Assembly (NCBI GenBank): GCA_017979445.1 | Contig: JADQWC010000045.1 | Location: 62,001-126,000, forward strand | DNA: 64,000 nucleotides | Direction: 5' to 3' | DNA from: Akebia trifoliata | Lineage: Eukaryota; Streptophyta; Magnoliopsida; Ranunculales; Lardizabalaceae | Shown: positions 55,642-64,000 of the stretch, piece after piece | How positions within the stretch are numbered: the first letter of the stretch is position 1 | How the letters are laid out: every line of letters starts with the position of its first letter | Position numbers and translations under genes: made by a program | Notes under the pieces: model-generated | Seen by the model: the letters and a program-made list of their open reading frames with translations, nothing else | Databases searched by the model: none | What the model was told of the DNA's origin: nothing

Positions 55642-56284
55642 AAAACTTAGAGCTATCAAAAAATAAAAGAAAATCTCCATTGAGTTGAGAAGCTGAAAAG
55701 GTAGCCCGTGCCGAAATATCAGAAGTCCGAATGATCAAGTTTCAATATCCAGTTTGAATCAAATATAGACTCAGTGGATACAAGTATCTCGTCTATGATT
55801 GATTTGAAGAGTTTCATATTCCTAAGCGAACCGACGGGGAGAAAGAACAAATTCTATGATGAATTTCAGAAAGAAATATTTTGTTCCAATATCTTTGAGC
55901 CTGACTCAAAATCTTCAATATAAAATGTCAAAATTAAAAGTTAAACCTTTATTGCGCTTGCGGTATTAAGGATTTCAAACTTTCATAACAATGGCACTTC
56001 CTTTTTCTAAAGAGTACAGTTTCCCCCCTTATACTAGGGGCATTTATTTTCAAATTATGTTCAATTATCCCTAGTGCAATGTTCCTTGTCAAACTAGGGG
56101 CATTTTTGTTCTGATGCCTGGTCAATTTCAACCCCAAAGGATAAGGTTAACTTTGAATTAAAGGTTACCCTCTTGATAGCAATTTTGAAAACTCCTCAGA
56201 TTCAAAGAGAGTTAAAATGTTTACCGGACCTTCATAAAATCCAACATTTATTAAAAAAAAAAAAATCAAATGCGAGGTTAATCC
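55642..56284 (+). other. 3' UTR spacer of D2
   Basis: No gene. Holds copies of the CTAGGGGCATT motif (about 56034-56044 and 56094-56104), matching the 44750-45060 region of M in inverse. Confidence 0.5.
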
Positions 56285-58360
56285 CCCCTTTATTTTCTCA
56301 AAGCTTAGATCATTATTCTTGCACCCTGGGCAGGTAGAATAGAACTTCCTAAAAAAGAAAAAATTAGTTCATTACTCTTTCACTCCGAGTAGGTAGAGTA
56401 GAACTTCCCAAAACAATTAGTTCATTACTCTTTCACTCCGGGTAGGTAGAATAGAACTTCCAAAAAAAATTAGTTCATTACTCTTTCACTCCGAGTAGGT
56501 AGAGTAGAACTTCCCAAAATAATCAGTTCATTACTCTTTCACCCTGGGCAAGTAGAGTAGGACTCCCAAAACAATTAGTTCATTACTCTTTCACTCCGAG
56601 TAGGTACAGTAGAACGTCCCAAAATAATTAGTTCATTACTCTTTCACCCTGGGCAGGTAGAGTAGGACTCCTAAAAAATAGTTCATTACTCTTTCACTCT
56701 GAGTAGGTAGAGTAGAACTTCCCAAAAAAATTAGTTCATTACTCTTACTCTTTCACTCCGGGTAGGTAGAGTAGAACTTCCCAAAAAAATTAGTTCATTA
56801 CTCTTTCACTCCGGGTAGGTAGAGTAGAACTCCCAAAAAAATTAGTTCATTACTCTTTCACTCCGAGTAGGTAGAGTAGAACTTCTCAAAAAAAAAATTA
56901 ATTCATTACTCTTTCACCCTGAGCAGGTAGAGTAGGACACCTAAAAAATTAGTTCATTACTCTTTCACTCCGAGTAGGTAGAGTAGAACTTCCCAAAAAA
57001 ATTAGTTCATTACTCTTTCACCCTGGGCAGGTAGAGTAGGATTTCTAAAAAGCTTAGTTCATTACTCTTTCACTCCGAGTAGGTAGAGTAGAACTTCCAA
57101 TAAAAAAAAAATAGTTCATTACTCTTTCACTCCGGGTAGGTAGAGTACAACTTCCCAAAAAAAAATTTAGTTCATTACTCTTTCACTCCGAGTAGGTAGA
57201 GTAGAACTTTCAAAAAAAAAAATTAGTTCATTACTCTTTCACCCTAGGCAGGTAGAGTAGGACTCCTAAAAAATTAGTTCATTACTCTTTCACTCCGAGT
57301 AGGTAGAGTAGAACTTCCCAAAAAAATTAGTTCATTACTCTTTCACCCTGGGCAGGTAGAGTAGGATTTCTAAAAAGCTTAGTTCATTACTCTTTCACTC
57401 CGAGTAGGTAGAGTAGAACTTCCAAAAAAAAAAAATAGTTCATTACTCTTTCACTCCGGGTAGGTAGAGTACAACTTCCCAAAAAAAAATTTAGTTCATT
57501 ACTCTTTCACTCCGAGTAGGTAGAGTAGAACTTTCAAAAAAAAAATTAGTTCATTACTCTTTTACCCTGGGCAGGTAGAGTAGGACTCCTAAAAAATTAA
57601 TTCATTACTCTTTCACTTCGAGTAGGTAGAGTAAAACTTCCCAAAAAAATTAGTTCATTACTCTTTCACCCTGGGCAGGTAGAGTAGGACTTCTAAAAAG
57701 CTTAGTTCATTACTCTTTCACTCCGAGTAGGTAGAGTAGAACTTCAAAAAAAAAAAAAAATAGTTCATTACTCTTTCACTCCGGGTAGGTAGAGTAGAAC
57801 TTCCCAAAAAAAAATTTAGTGCATTACTCTTTCACTCTGAGTAGGTAGAATAAGACTCTCAAAAAAATATAAATTTATTACTCTTTCACTCCGAGAAGGT
57901 AGAGTAGAACTTCCAAAAAAAAAAAAAAGTTCATTACTCTTTCACTCCGGGTAGGTAGAGTAGAACTTTCAAAAAAAAAATTAGTTCATTACTCTTTCAC
58001 TCCGAGTAGGTAGAGTAAAGTAGAACTTTCTAAAAAAAAAATTAGTTCATTACTCTTTCACCCTGGGCAGGTAGAGTAGGACTCCTAAAAAATTAGTTCA
58101 TTACTCTTTCACCCTGGGCAGGTAGAGTAGGACTTCTAAAAAGCTTAGTTCATTACTCTTTCACTCCGAGTAGGTAGAGTAGAACTTCCAAAAAAAAAAA
58201 AAAATAGTTTATTACTCTTTCACTCTAGGTAGGTAGAGTAGAACTTCCCAAAAAAAATTTAGTGCATTACTCTTTCACTCTGAGTAGGTAGAATAAGACT
58301 CTCAAAAAAATATAAATTTATTACTCTTTCACCTAGAGTTGGTAGAGTAGGACATTTAAC
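56285..58360 (+). repeat. Tandem array in 3' UTR of D2, about 54-bp unit, roughly 38 copies
   Basis: Unit TTAGTTCATTACTCTTTCAC, CCGAGTAGGTAGAGTAGAAC, then TTCCC and an A-run of variable length. Variant units read CACCCTGGGCAGG in place of CACTCCGAGTAGG and alternate with the main type, giving a partial higher-order pattern (a block of several units at 56935-57170 recurs at about 57290-57530). Outer stem TACTCT..AGAGTA is invariant in nearly all copies. Confidence 0.9.
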
Positions 58361-58698
58361 TTTCTCCTAACTTTTGCTCAGTTTTGTCTCAAATATCATT
58401 CAAGTATTCTCGAGTTTTGTTTTACTAAGATTTTACTCAATTTCACACAGTGCACACACTTGCACTTTTTAGTCAAGGAGAATTCTCTAAAATTCAAGGA
58501 TCTGACACTGTCAGTAAGAGCTCTCGCTCAAGGACCTGACAACCTTTTAGTTCGGGGAGAGCTTTACCCTCAAGGATCCGAACACCCCGACGAATTGCTA
58601 AATCAGACTGCAAAATGAACTGTCACTAGCTTTGGCATTTAGATATCGCACTATCTACCAAAATAGATTTGCTATCTAGTTTGCTTCAACCCTCTGCC
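58361..58698 (+). other. Sequence between array and polypurine tract of D2
   Basis: No gene. Matches D1 at about 4780-5100 and the inverse of 43584-43830 in M, including GATCCGAACACCCCGACGAA and ATCGCACTATCTACCAAAAT. Conserved in all three members. Confidence 0.6.
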
Positions 58699-58711
58699 AA
58701 AGAGGGGCATC
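58699..58711 (+). promoter_or_regulatory. Polypurine tract of D2
   Basis: AAAGAGGGGCATC directly before TGTAGACACCC. Confidence 0.85.
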
Positions 58712-60448
58712 TGTAGACACCCAATTTTTGCACTCGCCTGATTAATCAACTCGTCAATCCGATTGCAATGATTCCCAATGATGGATGTGTATTCCATTGC
58801 TTTATTTTGTTACCAGATGTGTTTCAGAAATCCGGATGAGGTATCTCGAATTGACAAAACCTTAGAAACCACGCTACGCTAGGAAAATACGACCCCAAAA
58901 ACATAGAAATCATCATCTTGCAGACCAAAAGAAACTTCACGATAAAAATCACTAAAAAATTACCAAATTACCAAAATACCCCTAATCTCAAAACAACCCT
59001 AGAGCCTACGTTATGCTTAGGAAAACTCTCTCAAACACATAAAATAACAAATCGGAACCAAATAAATCATTTCACCAATTTTAACAGAATTTGACAAAAT
59101 TTTGAAAATGCCCCTCATAAAGTTCACAATCATTTCACATAAAAATTTTCATAAATGACACAAACCAACATTCTCATTGAATTCCTTACGAAAAACCGAT
59201 TCTAAAACATCCTAGAACATTAAAAACCGACTTGAAACGTGAAAAGTCCTCTCCGGGGGCAAAACGGTAATTTCACAATTTTCATAATTAAAAAATTCGA
59301 AATTAATAAATAAAATATTAAATAATTAAAGTGAAATATTGATGAAATTAATTTAAAATTTTGAACCTAAAAAATCGATCAATCGGACTTTCGGGTAAAA
59401 TTGTTGAGGGTTCGTGGGATATTTCTTTAAGGACCCCTCCATTTGGGGGTCCAAAGAATTAAAGAAATAATGGAAGGGGGTTCTCCAAAATTTAAAGTCA
59501 ATCAAGCAAGACTGTAGTCAAAGTATTAAAGTCAATCAAGTGAGACTAAAGTCAAAATTAAAGTCAATTAAGCAAGACTGAAGTCAAAATATTAAAAGTC
59601 AATCAATTAAGACTAAAGTCAAAACATTAAAAGTCAATCAAATAAGACCAAAAGTCATAATAGAATTCTAATTAAATAATAACTCTATCTAATAGAGTTC
59701 TAACTTAAAAACAATTCAACCTAAAACAATTCTAATTAAAACACAATTCTACCTAAAATAATTTTAACTAAAACACAACTCTAATTAAAAGATCTCTAAT
59801 TAAACACTAACTCTATCCAAATCAACCTTAAAAAAATTCTATAAATAGAGGTGCTCACACCCTATTTTCGTATCAAATCATAAACCCTAAGAGAAGTAGG
59901 TCTAGAAGCTCCCCTAGCCCCCCATAAACCCTAGTTTTGGAGCCCCAACTCCTTACCTAACATCCCTCCTTCAATTTTAGTCTAGAAAACACCTAAAATC
60001 CCTCCAAAAATACCCCCAAATCCGCAACAAACTTGAAGAGTTCAGATCTAAAAACAAGGAGATACCTTGATCTAGGAGATCCGAAGTCAAATCCAGAGAC
60101 AGAACGAAGCAAGGGAGTACAATACAAGGAGCTCTTTTTGTCAGATCTAAGGGAACAAAATCCTTGCTATCGGAAAGGTATGTAATTTTTTTTATTTTTA
60201 TCTAGGTTTTTAGCAATGTGTTATATTTGAGAAATTAGTAGAGACCGGCTTTGGCCGGGCGGGGTTGGTGCCTAACACCTTCTAACCCCGTAACATGATC
60301 CCCGAATTCAGATTTTTTGTGGTAGATTAGTTCTTTTTATTCATGTTAGAGTCAGTTTGGTTCCTAGACCACAATAACTAGGTGGCGACTCCCAAACCTT
60401 AAGAGTCAAAAGAGGATCCGCGCACCCCGCGGATCGAGGGCGCTTTCA
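58712..60448 (+). repeat. 3' LTR of D2 (1,737 bp)
   Basis: Starts TGTAGACACCCA, ends GGCGCTTTCA, same length as the LTRs of M and clearly similar to them. TATA box TATAAATAG at 59840-59848. No primer site follows, confirming a 3' LTR. AGCAC (60449-60453) would be the target duplication, but its partner is lost with the 5' end. Confidence 0.88.
59840..59848 (+). promoter_or_regulatory. TATA box of the D2 LTR
   Basis: TCTATAAATAGAGGTG, shared with the M LTRs. Transcription from here would run out of D2 into M's leader and the inverted 5' LTR of M. Confidence 0.6.
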
Positions 60449-60805
60449 AGCACACACCCTAAAAAAAATTAAAGTAAAATAAAAAAGATCTACACACGTA
60501 AAAAAAAAAAAACAAACGTCATGGTCCACCAATCATCATACTATCTTCAATAAAACCAACTATTCAGAAACCCTTCATTATCTAGGATCACCTTAGACGA
60601 CCCTTGATTAACTCACAAGAATAATATGCCGAAGCTAAATATTTAAAGTCAAAATGCATGCTTAATAATCAAACAAAAAATAACAAAAAAGAAATATGCA
60701 AATATAATAATGAATAAACAAATAAACAAAGAATAAATAAAAAAAAATTCTAAGTCATTTTAGCGATACTCCCATACTTGGGGTTTTTCAAGTTTGATCT
60801 TCAAT
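60449..60805 (-). other. Leader of M between primer site and the D2 insertion
   Basis: No gene. A-rich on the plus strand with AATAAACAAATAAACAAAG-like runs near 60700-60750. Forms the spacer between the two facing LTRs. Confidence 0.6.
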
Positions 60806-60823
60806 GATCCCCAGTGGAGTCGC
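60806..60823 (-). promoter_or_regulatory. Primer-binding site of M, tRNA-Arg type
   Basis: Minus-strand GCGACTCCACTGGGGATC, three bases after the LTR end (TTTCA-GGA). Complementary to the tRNA-Arg 3' end except near its CCA terminus, where GG A/G replaces TGG. Confidence 0.8.
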
Positions 60824-60826
60824 TCC

Positions 60827-62564
60827 TGAAAGTGCCCTCGATTCGCGGGGTGCGCGGATCCGCTTTTGACCCTTGAGGTTTGGGAGTTGCCACCTAGTTA
60901 TTACGATCTAGGAACCGAATATAGACTCGAAACTGATAAAAATGACTAATCTACTAAAGAAAAACTAAGTTTGGAGATCACATTACGGGGTTGGAAGGTG
61001 TTAGGCACCAACCCGTGCCGGTCAATGCCGGTCTCTACTTATCCTAAATAAGACTACATTGCTAACAAAAAACCTATATAAAAAAATAAATGAAATTTTA
61101 CCTTCGAACGCAACGATTCTATTCCCTCAAATCTGATAAAACTGCTCCTTGTACCGTACTCCTTACTTCGTTCTGTCTACGGATCTGATTTCTGATCTCT
61201 AAGGCAAAGTATATTTTTATTAGATCTGGATTCTTTAAATTTTTTTTATAGATTTTGGGGTATTTTTGAATGGTTTCTAAGTATTTTTCAAGCTAAAATT
61301 GAAGTAGGGGTGTTAGGTACGGAGTTGGGGCTTCAAAATTAGGATTTATGGGAGGCTAGGAAAGCTTTTTGACCTACTTCTCTTAGATTTTATGATTTGA
61401 TATGAAAATAGGGTGTGAGGACCCCTATTTATAGATTTTTTTAAGGGTTTGTTTAGATAGAATTAGTTTAATTATAATTCTTTTAGTTATAATTATATTT
61501 TAAGTAGAATTGTTTTAGGTAGAGTTGTATTTTAATTAGAATTGTTTTGGGTAGAGTTGTATTTTAGTTATAATTCTATTAAGTAGAGTTATTGTTTAAT
61601 TAGAACTTTATTAGGATTTTGACTTTTGGTCTTATTTGATTGACTTCAAGATTTTGACTTTAGTCTTACTTGGTTGACTTTTAATATCTTGACTTTAGTT
61701 TTACTTGATTGACTTTAATTTTGACTTTAGTCTTACTTGCTTGACTTTGATACCTTGACTTTAGTCTTACTTGATTGAATTTAATTTTTTGGAGAATCCC
61801 CCTTTATTATATCTTTAATTCTTTGGACCCCCAAATGGAGGGGTCCTTGAAGAAATATCTTGGTAACCCTCAACAATTTTGCCTAAAAGCCTGATTGATC
61901 GATTTTTTTAGTTTAAATTTTTAAATTAATTTTATTAATGTTTCAATTTAATTATTTAATATTTTATTTATTAATTTTGAAAATTTTAATTATAAAAATT
62001 GTGAAATTACCATTTTGCCCTCGAAGAGGACTTTTCGCGTTTTAAGTCGGTTTTTTATGTTTTAGGATGTTTTAGAATCGATTTTTCATAAGGAATTCAA
62101 TGGAAATATTGGTTTGTGTAATTTATGAAATTTTTTGTGTGAAATGATCGTGAACTTTATGAGGGGTATTTTCATAATTTTGTCAAATTCTATATAATTG
62201 GCGAAATGATTTATTTGGTTTCGATTTGTTATTTTATGTGTTTGAATGAGTTTTCCGAAGCGTAACATAGGCTCTAGGGTTATTTTGATGTTAGGGGTAT
62301 TTTGGTTATTTGATCATTTTTTAGTGATTTTTATCGTGAAGCTTCTTTTTGTCTGCAATATGATGATTTTTATGTTTCCGGGGTCGTAATTTCCTAGCGT
62401 AGCGTGGTTTCTACAGTTTTGTCAGTTCTAGATACCTCATTTGGATTTCTGAAAAATATCTGGTAACAAAATAAAATATTGGAATAAACATCCATCATTG
62501 GGAATCATTGCAATCGGGTTGACGAGTTGATTAATCAGGCGAATGCAAAAATAGGGTGTCTACA
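60827..62564 (-). repeat. 5' LTR of M (1,738 bp)
   Basis: Minus-strand start TGTAGACACCCT, end GGGCACTTTCA. Followed leftward by the primer site; rightward by CCATC, the target duplication. TATA box inverted at 61425-61433. Confidence 0.9.
61425..61433 (-). promoter_or_regulatory. TATA box of the M 5' LTR
   Basis: Minus-strand TATAAATAG at the conserved U3/R position; the promoter points leftward through M. Confidence 0.6.
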
Positions 62565-62569
62565 CCATC

Positions 62570-63647
62570 ATATCCCCTAAACCATTTCCATTTCGCTCAA
62601 ATCAAACATTCCCATAGAGTTATGAGACGATGATTGTGACATCCGTAGGGGTTGAGAAGCTGAAAGAGGCTATGATCATGGACATTGGTCATATGACTAG
62701 ATCAGGGAGGTGCTACAAAGTACCAGAAAAATAACAAAAAAAAACAAAACGAGGAAGAAGATAGAAGAAAAGAAAAAGGGAAAGGAAAGCTTGTAGAGGA
62801 GGAACACGTACCACAAAAGGAACTAGAGAAAAATATGAGCAAAGTAACTGACAAAGAGGCAACTGACCTCTTCAAACTCATTCGAAAGAGTGAGTACAAC
62901 ATAGTAGAGCAGTTGAACAGAATGCCAGCTCAAATCAATATCTTTGACCTGCTATTAAACTCAAAGCATAATCAAAAAACATTGCTCAAAGTCCTTAGTA
63001 GTACACATGTACCTGAGACCACCTTGCCAGAAGAGTTGGAAAAGATAGTGGGTTAGATCATGAACCCCAATCCGATCACCTTCACAGAGGATGAATTTAT
63101 CAGTAGGAGGCGTGTACACATTGAGTCATTGCACATTATGGTAATGTGCAAAGGTATGATGGTAGTAAGGGTACTGATCGACAACGGTTCAACTCTCAAT
63201 GTATGTTCTCTACAAATTTTGCACAAGTTAAACACAAATTTGTCTCACCTCAGGCCAACTAGAAAGACCGTAAGGGCTTTTGATAGTAAGAAAACTAAGT
63301 CGTTAGGGGAACTGGATCTCCCAGTCACCATTGGATCATGCACGTTTGAAGTGACATTTGAAATTCTGGACATACCCTCGACATTCAATCTCCTTCTAGG
63401 AAGACCCTGAATCCATACCGTAGGGGCAATCCGTTCTTCCTTGCACCAGCGAGTTAAATTCATTATGGGACAGAGGGTGATATCGGTTCTCGTAGAAAAT
63501 CTCATACCAGTCGATCGATCATTGGATGTACCATATATTAACATACAAATGACCAGGAAAACGAGGGGTACCATTCCTTTCAGTTCACATCTGTCAATCA
63601 TATCCCAAAAGGGAAAGAGAAGACAATGGCAAAGTTATCAAAAATAA
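62570..63647 (+). pseudogene. Protease region of B, resumed after the M insertion
   Basis: LFKLIRKSEYNIVEQLNRMP, DLLLNSKHNQKTLLKVLSST and FTEDEF lead into protease: LHIMVMCKGMMVVRVLIDNG with the catalytic Asp-Asn-Gly intact (about 63178), STLNVCS, and FEILDIPSTFNLLLGRP. A TGA at 63408-63410 stands where Trp is expected; the same frame then continues IHTVGAIRSSLHQRVKFIMG to 63647. A stop also occurs at about 63054. Except for these stops it is better preserved than M's protease. Confidence 0.8.
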
Positions 63648-64000
63648 ATATGATGATCGGTCGAATAATAAAGAAAGCGGGGTATCATCCGAAACAAGGG
63701 TTAGGGCCTAAAGTAAAAGGCAGGGCCACTCTGATCAATGCTCAAAAACATACTCCCTACTTCAGTCTCGGATTCAAGCATACAAAGAAGAACATCTCTG
63801 AGATAAATGATAAGAAGAGGAAACTTTGACTTGTACAAAGATAGAATCGTGAGCCTAATGTATGGAACTTGGGCAAGGTAACACACATCAGCGTCAGCTT
63901 CCCACAATCACAAAGAAGGCCAGATGATCTGTCAGAACCATTGTCAACAAACTATATAGGAGAACCAAGTGTTGTAAGTATCGAGCCCGTTCAATCACAA
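63626..64000 (+). pseudogene. G-patch-like region of B, cut by window end
   Basis: Frame-shifted against protease. IIKKAGYHPKQGLGPKVKG fits a G-patch core (GYxPxxGLG), followed by KHTPYFSLGFKHTKKN. M carries the corresponding region at 49459-49887. After 63830 no clear frame remains; the text ends in the spacer before RT. Confidence 0.6.

Larger units (their letters stand above)
53280..60448 (+). mobile_element. Non-autonomous Tat/Ogre derivative D2 inserted in M, 5' end missing
   Basis: Plus-strand blocks in order: inter-ORF sequence (53440-53600, homologous to the inverse of 52120-52290), gag start (53636-53760), pre-RT (53760-54300), integrase tail (54410-54800), conserved block, stem-loop repeats, 54-bp array, polypurine tract, 3' LTR. 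The left border lies between about 53272 and 53440 in A-rich sequence; no 5' LTR is present. It separates M's leader (60449-60805) from M's ORF1. Confidence 0.8.
41828..62564 (-). mobile_element. Tat/Ogre-type LTR retrotransposon M, near full length, carrying D2
   Basis: 5' LTR 60827-62564 and 3' LTR 41828-43565, both 1,738 bp, flanked by perfect duplications CCATC (41823-41827 and 62565-62569). Between them on the minus strand: tRNA-Arg primer site, leader, ORF1, gag, protease, G-patch-like domain, RT, RNase H, second RNase H, integrase, 3' UTR array, polypurine tract. About 13.6 kb without D2. It interrupts B. It cannot be autonomous now because protease and RT are damaged. Confidence 0.9.
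35178..64000 (+). mobile_element. Tat/Ogre-type LTR retrotransposon B, interrupted by M, continuing past the window
   Basis: 5' LTR (35178-37163), tRNA-Arg primer site (37167-37184), long leader with two tandem arrays, gag (39700-41827), then after the insertion of M (41828-62564) protease and a G-patch-like domain (62570-64000). RT, integrase and the 3' LTR would lie to the right. The sequence is a different subfamily from D1, D2 and M: LTRs are only weakly related and gag shares motifs rather than alignable DNA. Scattered stops show it is dead. Confidence 0.85.

Noticed and set aside
60449..60453. AGCAC as a confirmed target duplication of D2
   Set aside because: The partner on the left is missing, so the duplication cannot be confirmed.

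Overview
This window is nuclear DNA of a flowering plant (probably a eudicot; the species cannot be told). It is AT-rich, has no bacterial-style gene packing, and consists mostly of decayed, nested LTR retrotransposons with the hallmarks of the plant Ty3/gypsy Tat/Ogre group: a tRNA-Arg primer site, a second RNase H, an extra ORF before gag, long tandem arrays in the untranslated regions, and LTRs of 1.5-2 kb. No rRNA, tRNA or CRISPR locus is visible.

Layout. 1-6601: 3' part of a non-autonomous Tat/Ogre derivative (D1, +), its 3' LTR inserted into a TRIM-like element that exists as a three-LTR tandem (6602-8284). 8285-9877 and 22278-23453: copy 1 of a low-copy segment carrying a multi-exon gene (gene X, -), split by a 12.4-kb Tat element (A, 9878-22277) that itself carries a 2,978-bp solo LTR. 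23454-26318: a Copia fragment, then unassigned DNA. 26319-29385: copy 2 of the same segment, with a phase-consistent four-exon model of 279 codons ending in a heavy-metal-associated (HMA) domain, and a foreign gag fragment spliced into its upstream flank. 29340-33812: low-complexity and repeat-rich DNA with one exon-like ORF. 33813-35002: hAT-like DNA transposon holding a gene-fragment-like ORF. 35178-64000: Tat/Ogre element B (+), interrupted at 41828-62564 by element M (-), a near-complete relative with perfect target duplications (CCATC). M is in turn interrupted by D2 (about 53280-60448, +), a second internally deleted derivative like D1.

How the parts relate. M carries the full gene order ORF1-gag-protease-RT-RNase H-aRNase H-integrase and shows what D1 and D2 have lost: both keep the start of gag, a little sequence before RT, the integrase tail and the whole 3' region plus LTR. 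M is itself disabled (protease Asp changed, RT deletion through the YVDD box). A is riddled with stops explained by C-to-T or G-to-A changes.

The most unusual signal is structural. Each of six tandem arrays in the UTRs of A, B, D1, D2 and M, although unrelated in sequence, has a short perfect stem-loop in its repeat unit, and a second family of about 33-nt stem-loops recurs in the 3' regions of D1, D2 and M with paired (compensatory) base changes. In addition, D2's 3' LTR and M's 5' LTR form a 1.74-kb inverted repeat with a 378-bp spacer.
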